Assembly: GCA_964351985.1 (NCBI GenBank)
Contig: CAYGPR010000001.1
Location: 62,001 to 126,000 of the forward strand
Source of the DNA: Meishania sp964351985
GTDB taxonomy: Bacteria; Bacteroidota; Bacteroidia; Flavobacteriales; Flavobacteriaceae
DNA: 64,000 bases
Reading direction: 5' to 3'
The notes under the pieces are model-generated. The model made no database searches and was not told where the DNA came from. It saw only the letters and a list, made by a program, of their open reading frames with translations. The translations under genes and the position numbers were made by a program. The first letter of the stretch is position 1. Every line of letters begins with the position of its first letter. Of the stretch, positions 8,951 through 17,811 are shown piece after piece.

Positions 8951-10003
8951 TCAATAGACCCGCCCCAATGCTTCCATATCCAAAATCTGAATGTTGCGAT
9001 CCTCTATTTGGATCAGGCCTTCTTTCTTGAAACTGGACAAGGTTCGAATCAAGGTTTCCGTAGCCATTCCGGCTACACTGGCAAGGTCGCTGCGCAGAAT
9101 ATGAAGTCTCCCTTGTTGGTCTTTGGGTAGTTTTTCAGCGAATTTTAAAATAGTGCTTGCTGTCTTTTTACGTACGGAACCGTAGGCCATCTCCAATAAC
9201 TGTTCTTTGGTATCAGAAAGATTTTCGGTTAACAATTGCATCAGTTCCATCGCAAGTTGATGGTTTTCTTGCAGTACATTTTTGAGTTCGTCCCGTGCTA
9301 TGGCGACAACGCTCACATCTTCCATTGCGGTGGCGGATTCTTGATAAGGCAAGTTTTTTGTGAAACTGGTAAAGCCAAAAAAATCATCGGGTCTAAAGAT
9401 GCCCGTTATCAGTTCTTTTCCGAATTCGTCGAGCTTATGAGTCTTGACGATACCTTTTGAAATAAGATAGATCAAGCTTGAATTTCCACCCTCTTTGTAG
9501 ATGGTCTCGCTTATTTTGTATTCGTATTCTTTGCCGTTATCGTCGATAAAATTTTTCAGGTCATGGATTGTTCGTAATCCATATTCCGACGACTCGTTCT
9601 CTTTGTTCTTTTTCCCCGCGGCCTCGTTCAAAATGGATATCCTTGCCAACCGACTTTCTATTGCTCCGACAAGTTCTGATTCTTCAAAGGGTTTGGTCAA
9701 ATAATCATCTGCCCCCAGCTCCATACCTTTGCGTATATCCTTTCTTTCGGTTTTCGCCGATAAAAAGATAAAAGGAATCTGTTTCGTGACCTCATCTTGC
9801 GACAAATTTTCCAACACACCATACCCATCAAGTTCGGGCATCATAATATCACAGATGATAATATCGGGCAGTTGTTCTTTTGCGGTCAGAATTCCCTTTT
9901 TCCCATTGGCGGCGGTCAATACCCCATAGCCGGCCAGTTCTAAAAGTTCCGCAGTATTATCGCGTAAAATGGTATCATCTTCGATAATCAGTATTTTTTT
10001 CAT
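8951..10003 (-). CDS. Response regulator: receiver domain fused to Crp/Fnr-type sensor and HTH
   Basis: The protein has 350 aa from the ATG at 10003; an upstream TTG at 10021 is less likely because MKKILIIEDD is the normal receiver start. The receiver domain (1-120) has D9/D10, phospho-acceptor D52 in ICDIMMPE and the SAK switch. Residues about 150-260 form a cyclic-nucleotide-binding-like barrel and 270-350 a Crp/Fnr winged helix with the recognition segment ATETLIRTLSSFKKEG. It keeps the E and R of Fnr (E-TxxxR) that read a TGA core. It has no N-terminal cysteine cluster, so it is controlled by phosphorylation, presumably by the adjacent kinase, and not by an Fe-S cluster. It is the best candidate to bind the NTGAY-N4-RTCAN boxes of this window. 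Confidence 0.93.
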   Translation of the reverse strand: MKKILIIEDDTILRDNTAELLELAGYGVLTAANGKKGILTAKEQLPDIIICDIMMPELDGYGVLENLSQDEVTKQIPFIFLSAKTERKDIRKGMELGADDYLTKPFEESELVGAIESRLARISILNEAAGKKNKENESSEYGLRTIHDLKNFIDDNGKEYEYKISETIYKEGGNSSLIYLISKGIVKTHKLDEFGKELITGIFRPDDFFGFTSFTKNLPYQESATAMEDVSVVAIARDELKNVLQENHQLAMELMQLLTENLSDTKEQLLEMAYGSVRKKTASTILKFAEKLPKDQQGRLHILRSDLASVAGMATETLIRTLSSFKKEGLIQIEDRNIQILDMEALGRVY

Positions 10004-10050
10004 TCCAAGCGGTTTTACCAATTAACTAAGATACTGAACTCATCTTAAAT

Positions 10051-11286
10051 TCATTTTTCCTTTTTTCTCCCAAGGGGAAATTCGACTGTAAAGGTACTCC
10101 CTTTATTTTCTTGACTAACAAAACGTATGGCTCCCCCCAAATTTTCCAGATGTCCTTTTACGATATTGAGTCCGATTCCTGTGCCATGATCTAACAATGC
10201 ATTTTCAGCCCTGAAATAACGTTCGAAAATGTGTTTTTGGTCATTTTTTGGGATTCCAATTCCTTGATCAATGATATGAAAGACAATCTTATCGACAAAA
10301 AAATCGACTTTCAATTCGATCTCGGTGTCTTCTGGCGAATATTTTATGGCATTGTACAAAAGATTGGTCAACGTCAAGGTCACTATTTTTTCGTCTTGAT
10401 AAATGATAACATCATCGATATTGAGTGGATATACTATTTTTTGACCGCTTTTGAGCATCATATTGGCGTTATAAATCACCTCGTTCACGACCTTGCTCAA
10501 TGAAAAATCTGTCAAAGTGTACAATTCTTTTCCCTTCTCCAATTTTTCGATGGAAAGAAAATCGTTCAATATCGCATTCAGGTGCCGTACCTCCGCGATT
10601 ATGGTCTTTAGGTGTTTGTCACGTTTTTCTTGCTGATCGGCCTCCGTATATTTGCCGACTAGGGTTGCCGAGGTCAGAATACCGCTCAATGGGGTTTTAA
10701 ACTCATGCGATACCAATGAAAGGAATTTGGTCTTCAGTTCATTCAGCTCCCGCTCTTTTTGAAGAGCGGATTTTATTTGCTCCTCGGCTTTTTTTCTCAG
10801 TTTGATCTCGCGTTTCAGATCTGCAACCGTATCCCTCAATTCAACTGTTCTGACTTTAATTTTTTGTTCTAACTTTGAATTCAATTCAAGGATTTCGTTT
10901 TCTTTTTCCTTAATTTGAGAAACATCGATTGCCAAGGCCATAACATAAGTATTGCCATAAAGTGAAAATGGGTTTAGGCCTACTTCAATAGGAAACTCTT
11001 CATTGTTCTTTCGCAGGCCGAACAGATTTCTGCCTCGGGCCATACGTCTTTTATCATGCTTTTTGTAATAATCTTGAACATGATTTTTATGCACACTATG
11101 GTAAGAGCTGGGTATTAGAACAGATAATGGTTGTCCCTTTAATTCTTCCTCCCCATAACCGAACATTTCGTCAGTGCGCCGATTGGTTGCCACAATTAGC
11201 TGTTCTTGGTTCACAACTATAATACCCTCAGAAACCGCTTCTGATAGCAATTTGAAAATATTGCTGTTCTTTTCGAAAACCTGCAT
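10051..11286 (-). CDS. PAS-domain sensor histidine kinase, soluble
   Basis: The protein has 411 aa without membrane segments. A PAS domain (about 10-125) has the FixL-like stretch RMARGRNLFGLRKNN, then a coiled coil (125-180), HisKA with the phospho-site SHEFKTPLS (H194), and a HATPase domain with N (NLLYNAIKYS), DQGIGIP and GTGIGL boxes. FixL PAS domains carry haem, but no haem-ligand assignment is possible here. It lies 47 nt before the REC-Crp gene in the same direction and is its likely cognate kinase. The sensed signal is cytoplasmic (redox or oxygen state is a guess). Confidence 0.93.
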   Translation of the reverse strand: MQVFEKNSNIFKLLSEAVSEGIIVVNQEQLIVATNRRTDEMFGYGEEELKGQPLSVLIPSSYHSVHKNHVQDYYKKHDKRRMARGRNLFGLRKNNEEFPIEVGLNPFSLYGNTYVMALAIDVSQIKEKENEILELNSKLEQKIKVRTVELRDTVADLKREIKLRKKAEEQIKSALQKERELNELKTKFLSLVSHEFKTPLSGILTSATLVGKYTEADQQEKRDKHLKTIIAEVRHLNAILNDFLSIEKLEKGKELYTLTDFSLSKVVNEVIYNANMMLKSGQKIVYPLNIDDVIIYQDEKIVTLTLTNLLYNAIKYSPEDTEIELKVDFFVDKIVFHIIDQGIGIPKNDQKHIFERYFRAENALLDHGTGIGLNIVKGHLENLGGAIRFVSQENKGSTFTVEFPLGRKKEK

Positions 11287-11453
11287 GCCTTAAAGGTAGT
11301 TTTTTAACTTTTGATAAGGATATCAATTTTATTAAATCATAAGGTGGCAATGCTCATTTCATAATGATAAAAATAATGAATATGATTATTTTTATATCTC
11401 TCTTTTAGGTTACACTAAACAGAACAAAATAATCCCTCCACTAACCAAGAAGT

Positions 11454-11497
11454 ATGACAACCGTCATTTTTGGCTGTTGGGGCATCGATTACTTTTG
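11454..11497 (+). promoter_or_regulatory. Predicted Crp/Fnr-type box plus -7 element, cbpA-cbpM
   Basis: The box ATGAC-AACC-GTCAT (11454-11467) is a perfect palindrome. It is followed by a perfect TACTTTTG at 11490-11497, 36 nt from the box start; the cbpA ATG is at 11554. The remainder of the 267-nt gap (11287-11553) between this operon and the kinase is A/T-rich with no other signal that I can name. Confidence 0.72.
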
Positions 11498-11553
11498 AAA
11501 TCTGACAAAAATAGTTATCCGAAAAACCAAAGTACCCAACGACAAGAAAAGGA

Positions 11554-12468
11554 ATGGAATATATTGATTATTACAAAATTCTAGGAATTTCTAAAACTGC
11601 CCCCGAAAAGGAAATCAAATCGGCCTATCGCAAACTCGCACGAAAGTACCATCCCGACGTGAACCCGAACGACAAAACGGCCGAACAGAAATTCAAGGAA
11701 ATCAATGAGGCGAACGAGGTTCTAGGCGACCCTGAGAAACGGAAAAAATACGATAAGTACGGCGAGCAATACGGTAAAGATTGGCAACACGCCGAAGAAT
11801 TCGAAAAGGCGCGAAGGGCCCAAGGCTCGCGAAGAAGTTCACAACAATATGCCGGCAGCTTCGAAGGACAAGATTTCGGCGGAGGCGACTTTTCCGATTT
11901 CTTCGAGACCATGTTCGGTGGAGGCGGATATTCTGGAGGAGGCCGAAAAGTAAAATTCCGTGGACAGGATTTTAATGCCGAACTACGCCTACAACTTCGC
12001 GATGCCTATAAAACCCAAAAACAGACCTTGACCGTAAACGGGAAGAATATCCGTATCACTATTCCCGCGGGTATCGAAAACGGGCAGACCATAAAAATTG
12101 CCGGTCACGGTGGCCCTGGTAGAAACGGTGGTCCCAAGGGCGACCTTTATATTACCTTTTCCATAGAAAATAACACTGACTTTAAACGTGACGGCAACAA
12201 TCTTTATAAGAATGTTGATCTTGATCTGTACACCGCAGTACTTGGCGGAGAGCTAACCGTGGATACTTTTGATGGAAAGGCCAAGCTCAAAGTGAAACCA
12301 GAGACCCAAAACGGCACTACCGTTAAGTTAAAGGGCAAAGGTTTCCCAGTATATAAAAAAGAAGGGCAGTTCGGGGATCTTTTCATTACCTACATGGTAA
12401 AGACACCGACCCATTTGTCACCTCAAGAAAAAGAACTGTTCAAAAAACTGGCATCCCTCAAAAAATAG
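11554..12468 (+). CDS. cbpA: DnaJ-type co-chaperone CbpA
   Basis: The protein has 304 aa. The J-domain (1-70) has HPD at 33-35. A G/F-rich linker (about 105-130, GGGDFSDFFETMFGGGG) is followed by two C-terminal substrate-binding beta-domains. No CxxCxGxG zinc repeats are present, which separates CbpA from DnaJ. It works with DnaK on unfolded proteins, mainly in stationary phase or stress. It is followed 6 nt later by its modulator cbpM, and preceded by a strong box and -7 element. Confidence 0.93.
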   Translation: MEYIDYYKILGISKTAPEKEIKSAYRKLARKYHPDVNPNDKTAEQKFKEINEANEVLGDPEKRKKYDKYGEQYGKDWQHAEEFEKARRAQGSRRSSQQYAGSFEGQDFGGGDFSDFFETMFGGGGYSGGGRKVKFRGQDFNAELRLQLRDAYKTQKQTLTVNGKNIRITIPAGIENGQTIKIAGHGGPGRNGGPKGDLYITFSIENNTDFKRDGNNLYKNVDLDLYTAVLGGELTVDTFDGKAKLKVKPETQNGTTVKLKGKGFPVYKKEGQFGDLFITYMVKTPTHLSPQEKELFKKLASLKK

Positions 12469-12474
12469 AATGAT

Positions 12475-12765
12475 ATGAACCTTGAAGAATTAATAACCGT
12501 AGCGGACTTCTGTAAAAGTCACCGAATTTCACAGGCCCTGGTCGTAGAATTCAAAGAATATGGCCTCGTCGAAATTGTAGAGCAAAGGAATACGCTCTAC
12601 ATGCCTTTGACCGAACTGCCAAAAGCTGAAAAAATACTACGTCTGCATTCAGAACTTGATATCAATCTTGAAGGTGTCGAAGTTATTACCCAACTGCTGA
12701 TCAGGATGGAAGAAATGCAAAATGAAATGACCCGATTGCGGAATCGACTGCGATTGTATGAATAG
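12475..12765 (+). CDS. cbpM: Chaperone modulator CbpM
   Basis: The protein has 96 aa, a MerR-like winged helix at 1-65 and a C-terminal helix (EEMQNEMTRLRNRLRLYE). CbpM of E. coli binds the J-domain of CbpA and inhibits it. Size, order and the 6-nt spacing after cbpA support the call, although this family is divergent in sequence. Confidence 0.85.
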   Translation: MNLEELITVADFCKSHRISQALVVEFKEYGLVEIVEQRNTLYMPLTELPKAEKILRLHSELDINLEGVEVITQLLIRMEEMQNEMTRLRNRLRLYE

Positions 12766-12786
12766 GAAGGTGAAGTAATTGTAGGT

Positions 12787-13227
12787 TCAATGCCCTATTT
12801 TTTTACGTTCTTTATTTAAAAGGAATACCAATAGCCCTAGAAAAACAATGTTCTTCATAATATATTGTCCCAAAAGCGTAAGTCCGAAAGGAGCATTGGT
12901 AAACGTCAGGTCAGGAAAAAAGAGAAATGGGGTAAAGGTGAACATCATATGCAACAGTGCCAACAAATAGGCAAAACGGCTGAGGAAGCCACCAACTAGC
13001 AAGACGCCTAGGGCCGTTTCCCAAATGGCCAATAAAAATAGTGACAATTGGGGCGGTATGAAACCGAAGGTCAGTTCATGAATCGTATCCATGGCTATGG
13101 TCTCGGCAGGACTTACACCAGGGAAAAATTTTAGCATTCCGAACCAGAGATAAATAACGCCGATACACACCGACAGCATGTTGTTCTTCTCGATGCGTTG
13201 AGCCAAAAAGAGACTTATAGTCTTCAT
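12787..13227 (-). CDS. DoxX / YkgB (DUF417)-like membrane protein
   Basis: The protein has 146 aa with four hydrophobic segments (about 18-38, 58-78, 83-105, 112-138). It contains the DoxX/DUF417 pattern YLWFGMLKFFPGVSPAE near the first helix and FGLTLLGQYIMKNIVFL near the last. Members are inner-membrane proteins linked to oxidative or thiol stress; RclC of E. coli is one. It converges with cbpM with a 21-nt gap, and has its own box of the regulon. Confidence 0.75.
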   Translation of the reverse strand: MKTISLFLAQRIEKNNMLSVCIGVIYLWFGMLKFFPGVSPAETIAMDTIHELTFGFIPPQLSLFLLAIWETALGVLLVGGFLSRFAYLLALLHMMFTFTPFLFFPDLTFTNAPFGLTLLGQYIMKNIVFLGLLVFLLNKERKKIGH

Positions 13228-13251
13228 ATGTAGTTTGATGGTTGATTCGGG

Positions 13252-13295
13252 CTAAACTAGGCAAACCGAACGGGGCAAAAGATGACAAATATCAT
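13252..13295 (-). promoter_or_regulatory. Predicted Crp/Fnr-type box plus -7 element, DoxX-like gene
   Basis: The box ATGAC-AAAT-ATCAT lies at 13282-13295. The minus strand has TAGTTTAG at 13259-13252 (one mismatch to TAnnTTTG), 36 nt from the box edge; the ATG is at 13227. Confidence 0.65.
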
Positions 13296-13360
13296 ATTTC
13301 AGGCCAATCGTTATGTACCAACTCTTGAAATTGAATTCTTTACGAAATTGATTGTCATCC

Positions 13361-13404
13361 ATGATAAATATCATTTTTGAACACCACTGTACGACCTAAA
13401 TTTA
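13361..13404 (+). promoter_or_regulatory. Predicted Crp/Fnr-type box plus -7 element, 149-aa gene
   Basis: The box ATGAT-AAAT-ATCAT (13361-13374) is a perfect palindrome; TAAATTTA follows at 13397-13404, 36 nt from the box start. The ATG is at 13437. Only 65 nt separate this box from the one facing the DoxX-like gene, so the two divergent genes each have their own operator. Confidence 0.68.
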
Positions 13405-13436
13405 CCCTTATATTCTTCAAATTAAATTCAAATACA

Positions 13437-13886
13437 ATGAGTGATCTAAGAGCAAGGCCCAAGGCCAATTTTATACAGGAAACCAATTGGCAAGAACTGT
13501 ACATCTTGACCAAACATTGGAAATCAGATTTGCTATTTTATAAAGATGACCTTAAATTCTTGCACCACCTTATCGATAAATATTTTATCTGGATTACTAA
13601 AAAGGATAATCTAAAAGATGTACAAAAAGTAGGTACAAGTATCTTAGCGGATACCAAGAAATGTGAACTGCTTTTAGAAAAAATAGATAAGCACCTTTCG
13701 CATTTGGCAAACCTGATCGATGAGCCTTTTAAAAACAATGCAGGTCAATTTCGCGATGAACATCAAGAACTTGAAGATGAAATTGCCTTGTTTACCAAAA
13801 CCGTTCGCAAAAACCGTAAACAATTGTTCACGGTTACCGAACATGTCCTAGACGATGAGCAGTTGGTACATTTGATGGAAAAGTGA
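13437..13886 (+). CDS. Hypothetical helical protein
   Basis: The protein has 149 aa from ATG at 13437; an in-frame TTG at 13377 lies within the promoter region and is rejected. It is charged, without signal or membrane segment, and appears all-helical (DDLKFLHHLIDKYFIWITK, then KCELLLEKIDKHLSHLANLID and a final helical third). I do not recognise a family. Its operator matches that of the stress genes, so it is a predicted member of that regulon. Confidence 0.75.
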   Translation: MSDLRARPKANFIQETNWQELYILTKHWKSDLLFYKDDLKFLHHLIDKYFIWITKKDNLKDVQKVGTSILADTKKCELLLEKIDKHLSHLANLIDEPFKNNAGQFRDEHQELEDEIALFTKTVRKNRKQLFTVTEHVLDDEQLVHLMEK

Positions 13887-13915
13887 AAAAGAACGGTTAG
13901 AGGTTTTCGGTTTAA

Positions 13916-14476
13916 CTATTTTCTCGCAACGATCATTCGATAAGGTATGGTTGAGCCGCGACCGGTTTCCTTGTCTTCCCAAGTGTAGTCAAACGTTATG
14001 TCGGTCAACCGTTCTAGTTTGTTTTCAAAGTCGATCACTTCATTTAGAATTTTGACTTTGTTTCCGGTATCCTGAATACAAATAATAATTAGGCAACTGG
14101 GTTTTACACTTTTAATTGTTCTTTTAATGAGTTCAGTTTCTTTCTCCTTGTCCTTTTTTTGAAAATGAAACATGCTGTCGAACAATATAAAATCAAAACC
14201 CTGATACTTGTTGAATTTATGGATATCCAAAACCTTACCTTTTAAATTCAATCCTTCTTTCTCAGCGAATTGCAACATTTGTTCGATTCCGACTTTGGAG
14301 ATGTCTATCCCTAAAACCTCGTATCCGAGCCTCGCAATCGGGATGGCATCTCTCCCTTGTCCGCAACCCATGTCCAAAACTTTTCCACCGGTCGGATACT
14401 TGGTGAAAAAATCTATCAACTCAGGATAGGGCTCGCCAAATAAATTTTCGGTCTTGTAATGGATATCGTAACTCAT
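13916..14476 (-). CDS. Class I SAM-dependent methyltransferase
   Basis: The protein has 186 aa from ATG at 14476; a TTG ten codons upstream is less likely. Motif I is VLDMGCGQGRDAIPIARLG, post-I GIDISKVGIEQM, and motif II lies near GFDFILFDSMFHF. It is similar in size to TehB/UbiE-like enzymes. The substrate is unknown. The start lies 26 nt after the ROK kinase stop in the same direction, so they may be cotranscribed from the box at 15510. Confidence 0.85.
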   Translation of the reverse strand: MSYDIHYKTENLFGEPYPELIDFFTKYPTGGKVLDMGCGQGRDAIPIARLGYEVLGIDISKVGIEQMLQFAEKEGLNLKGKVLDIHKFNKYQGFDFILFDSMFHFQKKDKEKETELIKRTIKSVKPSCLIIICIQDTGNKVKILNEVIDFENKLERLTDITFDYTWEDKETGRGSTIPYRMIVARK

Positions 14477-14502
14477 AATTGGAAAATACCATTGTTGGCA
14501 AT

Positions 14503-15462
14503 TCAAACCTCAACCGCTCTCCACCCCAAAGCCGCCGCCCCCAGAACAGAATGATTACCAGGTTTATCTACCATCAAAATCTTTACTTTACCCTGGTAGG
14601 CATGAAAAAGTTTCCGCTGCATTGCCGCCTTGACCGGATTTAAAAGAATATCGCCCGACTTGCTGAGTCCTCCCAAAAGAATAAAAGCCTCAGGATCCAA
14701 ATGTGCGGCGGTATCCGCCATTTGGGTACCGAGAAATTCGGCCGTTTCTTCAAAAGCTTTTAGGGCAATTGGGTCTCCGTTGATGGCGGCGTCCGAAATA
14801 ATTTCCCCTGTCATATCCTCAAAACTAATACTCCGCAGTTCAGAATCAACGTTCATCTCAGCTATGAGTTCAAAAATAGTGCGCCGCATGCCCGTTACCG
14901 ACACATAGGTTTCCAAACAGCCTTGCAGTCCACAGTTGCATTGCCTTCCATTGGGCACGACATTGACATGGCCGATTTCGCCCGCCATGCCGTTCTGTCC
15001 GATCAGAAGTTCCCCGTTGGAAATGATTCCGCTGCCGAGTCCCGTACCTAAGGTCAGCACTACAAAATGTTTCATCCCTTTACCCATACCGAATTGTAGT
15101 TCGCCGACTGCAGAGGCATTGGCGTCATTGGCAAGGACTACGGGACAATCAAGTATTTTCTTAATGGAGGAAACCAAAGGTACTTCATCGCCCCATCGAA
15201 AATTGACCGCATGCTCCATCTTACCCGTATAGCCATTAGCATTGGGAGCGCCAACCCCTATCGCCAAGATTTTCTGCCCATGTTTCAAAGTCGATGTTAA
15301 GGCGTTTATTTCCGATTCTAGTTGTTTCCTAAAAGCATCGAACGGTTTCTTCGCCTCCGTGGGAAATTTTTTAACGGCTAGAATTTCTCCCGTACGGCTG
15401 ACCAATCCTAATTTGGTATAGGTTCCACCTATGTCTATGCCAAGTACAAGTTCTTTTTCCAT
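14503..15462 (-). CDS. ROK-family sugar kinase (glucokinase-like)
   Basis: The protein has 319 aa from ATG at 15462; the frame extends to a poorer start at 15504. The phosphate loop DIGGTYTKLG is at the N-terminus, the catalytic-base region is LANDANASAVGE, and the ROK zinc signature CNCGLQGCLE follows GHVNV. It phosphorylates a hexose such as glucose with ATP. A two-way operator in front suggests control together with the stress regulon, which would fit a switch to sugar fermentation when respiration is limited (inference). Confidence 0.92.
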   Translation of the reverse strand: MEKELVLGIDIGGTYTKLGLVSRTGEILAVKKFPTEAKKPFDAFRKQLESEINALTSTLKHGQKILAIGVGAPNANGYTGKMEHAVNFRWGDEVPLVSSIKKILDCPVVLANDANASAVGELQFGMGKGMKHFVVLTLGTGLGSGIISNGELLIGQNGMAGEIGHVNVVPNGRQCNCGLQGCLETYVSVTGMRRTIFELIAEMNVDSELRSISFEDMTGEIISDAAINGDPIALKAFEETAEFLGTQMADTAAHLDPEAFILLGGLSKSGDILLNPVKAAMQRKLFHAYQGKVKILMVDKPGNHSVLGAAALGWRAVEV

Positions 15463-15479
15463 ACTGATCGAATGTATTA

Positions 15480-15523
15480 CAAAAGAAATCTTTATAAAAA
15501 TCACATCGTATGACCAAAGTCAT
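15480..15523 (-). promoter_or_regulatory. Predicted Crp/Fnr-type box plus -7 element, leftward (ROK kinase)
   Basis: The box ATGAC-CAAA-GTCAT (15510-15523) is a perfect palindrome. On the minus strand TTCTTTTG lies at 15487-15480, one mismatch from TAnnTTTG and at the same 36-nt register. Confidence 0.6.
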
Positions 15524-15553
15524 TTTTAACAAGGGCTTTACAGAATATCTTTA
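15510..15553 (+). promoter_or_regulatory. Predicted Crp/Fnr-type box plus -7 element, rightward (HMA-like gene)
   Basis: The same palindrome at 15510-15523 is followed rightward by TATCTTTA at 15546-15553, 36 nt from its start. The next ATG is 15581. Confidence 0.68.
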
Positions 15554-15580
15554 AGGTCTAACCCAAAATCATACATCACT

Positions 15581-15853
15581 ATGAGAGCGACCGCACAACT
15601 ACAAGGTTTTTCTTCCGAATCGTGCAAATACATTATCGTACGGAATGTAAGCCGAATTTTGGACGTCCGAATCCTCGATATCGATGTCGAAAGAAGGACG
15701 GTATCTTTTGTTTACGACAGCGTTGTGGCCCTTGAAAAGGCCAAGCGTGAACTTTCGCGTATTGGTTTTCCCGTCTTAAAATGCCAATATCAAGATCCAA
15801 ACGAGGGCAGAAATCGAATCATCCATGATGCACTGTCAGCTTTGGCAAATTGA
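15581..15853 (+). CDS. HMA-like small protein without the CxxC metal site
   Basis: The protein has 90 aa. Its layout (strand-helix-strand, then VERRTVSFVYDSVVALEKAKREL and IGFPV) matches the heavy-metal-associated domain and aligns with the true HMA protein at 19385 of this window. Where that protein has CGGC, this one has SSESC, so only the second cysteine remains. A copper chaperone role is therefore unlikely; a structural or regulatory role is possible. It is followed 12 nt later by a TerB-like gene. Confidence 0.65.
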   Translation: MRATAQLQGFSSESCKYIIVRNVSRILDVRILDIDVERRTVSFVYDSVVALEKAKRELSRIGFPVLKCQYQDPNEGRNRIIHDALSALAN

Positions 15854-15865
15854 AAGATTTTTTTT

Positions 15866-16267
15866 ATGGAATATTCTGAAAAAATAGGCAACGAACTCTA
15901 CCAAAATCTTGGTAAACTTTTTTATGCTGTCGCAATGGCCGACGAGAGTGTTCATACCAAGGAGGTAGATAAGCTGAGGAGTTTTATCAGAACCTATTGG
16001 TTGGATGTGGACGAGGTAGAAGACGAATATGGCACCGATGCAGCCTTTCAGATCGAATCCGTTTTCGATTGGTTGTTGGAATATGGAAAAGATGGCCAAG
16101 CATATTACGGGGAATTCGAAGAGTTTTACAAAGACCACGAAAAGAAATTCACTCCTTTTATCAAGGTCTTGATTTTGGATACCGCCTATGCCATCGCCAA
16201 TTCCTTTTCGGGTACCAACAAGTCAGAATTAGTTCTGTTGGGAAAATTGAGACTACTATTGGAATAA
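15866..16267 (+). CDS. TerB-like hypothetical protein
   Basis: The protein has 133 aa, acidic, soluble and helical. YAVAMADESVHTKEVDKLRSF resembles the acidic metal-binding helix pair of TerB (AxADGxVxxxE), but the rest diverges. It is probably cotranscribed with the HMA-like gene 12 nt upstream under the 15510 box. Function is unknown. Confidence 0.6.
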   Translation: MEYSEKIGNELYQNLGKLFYAVAMADESVHTKEVDKLRSFIRTYWLDVDEVEDEYGTDAAFQIESVFDWLLEYGKDGQAYYGEFEEFYKDHEKKFTPFIKVLILDTAYAIANSFSGTNKSELVLLGKLRLLLE

Positions 16268-16376
16268 TGGATTATCACCTTCTTACCCATAACCGCTATC
16301 ATGTATGTAACCAATGTTACCGTACACCAAATCAGCAATCTATACCTTTACTGAGGTAAAATTAAAATAAAAGAAA

Positions 16377-17792
16377 ATGAAAATAGAACAGATTTATACC
16401 GGATGCTTGGCACATGCGGCCTACTATTTAGAAAATAATGGTGAAGCGGCTATTTTTGATCCGCTTCGCGAAGTTCAGCCCTATATCGATAGGGCGAATA
16501 AAGACAATGCGAAAATCAAATATGTTTTCGAAACCCACTTTCATGCCGACTTTGTCAGCGGACATTTAGATTTGAAAAAGAAAACGGGTGCTCAAATTGT
16601 TTTTGGCCCAACAGCCAAACCGGGCTACGAAGCGTTGACCGCGGAAGACGGTCAAATTTTTAACGTCGGAAACTACAAAGTGAAGGCCATTCATACTCCT
16701 GGGCATACCATGGAAAGTACCACTTATCTTTTAATCGATGAGAATGGAAAAGAGCATGGCATTATCACAGGAGACACTTTATTTATTGGCGATGTAGGAA
16801 GACCTGATTTAGCGCAACATGTTATTGCGGATTTGACCGAAGAAAAATTGGCGGGACATCTGTACGATTCCTTACGGAATAAAATTATGCCTTTGAGCGA
16901 TGATTTAATTGTGTATCCAAATCATGGCGCAGGATCCGCTTGTGGCAAAATGATGAGCAAGGAAACTACGGATACATTAGGTCATCAAAAAGAAACGAAT
17001 TACGCCTTGCGCCCAGATATGACAAAAGAAGAATTTATCAAAGAACTTTTAACAGGATTGACCACTCCCCCAGGGTATTTCCCGCAGAACGTTCTAATGA
17101 ACATTAAGGGGTACGATAGTTTGGATACGGTTATGGATCGCGCCAAAACTCCATTATCAGTAGAAGCTTTCGAGGCCGCGGCAAACGAGACAGGAGCATT
17201 AATGTTAGATACAAGGGATGCGAAGGATTTCGCAAAAGGATTTGTTCCCAACAGCATCAACATTGGTCTTGACGGAAGTTTTGCGCAATGGGTAGGCGAA
17301 ATGATTCCTGATGTGAAACAGGAAATACTTTTGATCACCTATCCTAATAAACAGGAAGAAGCCATTACCAGATTATCCAGGGTAGGCTACGACAACACCA
17401 TCGGTTATTTGGAAGGTGGATTCGGTAGTTGGAAAAAATCCGGAAAGGATTTCGAGACGATAGAACGTATAAATCCGAAGGAATTCGAAGCAGCATACAA
17501 TTCAGAAAAACCTTTGGTCATCGATGTGCGCAAGAAAAGTGAATTCGATTCAGAACATGTTATCGGTGCTTTAAATGTACCACTGAACGAAATCAACCAG
17601 CACTTGGCGCAATTTCCAAAGGACAAACCTTTTGTGCTGCATTGTGCAGGCGGGTACCGAAGTATGGTAGCAGCATCCATATTAAAGCAAAGAGGATGGG
17701 ACGATTTTGTGGATGTTGAAGGAGGTTTTGACGAAATGAAAAAAACCAACATCGAGAAATCGGAATATGTTTGCCCTACTACGATGCTTTGA
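16377..17792 (+). CDS. Persulfide dioxygenase-like MBL hydrolase with two rhodanese domains
   Basis: The protein has 471 aa. The MBL domain (1-240) has THFHADFVSGH, the ETHE1/persulfide-dioxygenase variant of HxHxDH, then HTPGHT and GDTLFIGDVGRPD. A first rhodanese domain (about 255-355) lacks the catalytic cysteine (ILLITYPNK). A second (365-465) has it in VLHCAGGYRS. The predicted job is oxidation of glutathione or other persulfides coupled to sulfur transfer. It is followed by peroxiredoxin, a single rhodanese and an HMA protein, a small sulfur/redox group. Confidence 0.9.
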   Translation: MKIEQIYTGCLAHAAYYLENNGEAAIFDPLREVQPYIDRANKDNAKIKYVFETHFHADFVSGHLDLKKKTGAQIVFGPTAKPGYEALTAEDGQIFNVGNYKVKAIHTPGHTMESTTYLLIDENGKEHGIITGDTLFIGDVGRPDLAQHVIADLTEEKLAGHLYDSLRNKIMPLSDDLIVYPNHGAGSACGKMMSKETTDTLGHQKETNYALRPDMTKEEFIKELLTGLTTPPGYFPQNVLMNIKGYDSLDTVMDRAKTPLSVEAFEAAANETGALMLDTRDAKDFAKGFVPNSINIGLDGSFAQWVGEMIPDVKQEILLITYPNKQEEAITRLSRVGYDNTIGYLEGGFGSWKKSGKDFETIERINPKEFEAAYNSEKPLVIDVRKKSEFDSEHVIGALNVPLNEINQHLAQFPKDKPFVLHCAGGYRSMVAASILKQRGWDDFVDVEGGFDEMKKTNIEKSEYVCPTTML

Positions 17793-17811
17793 AAAAAGAC
17801 AATAGACTATA

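Noticed and set aside
16267..16359. 30-codon frame after the TerB-like gene (MDYHLLTHNRYHVCNQC...)
   Set aside because: It overlaps the preceding stop as TAATG and has a CxxC, but there is no second copy, no homology that I know and no sign of selection.
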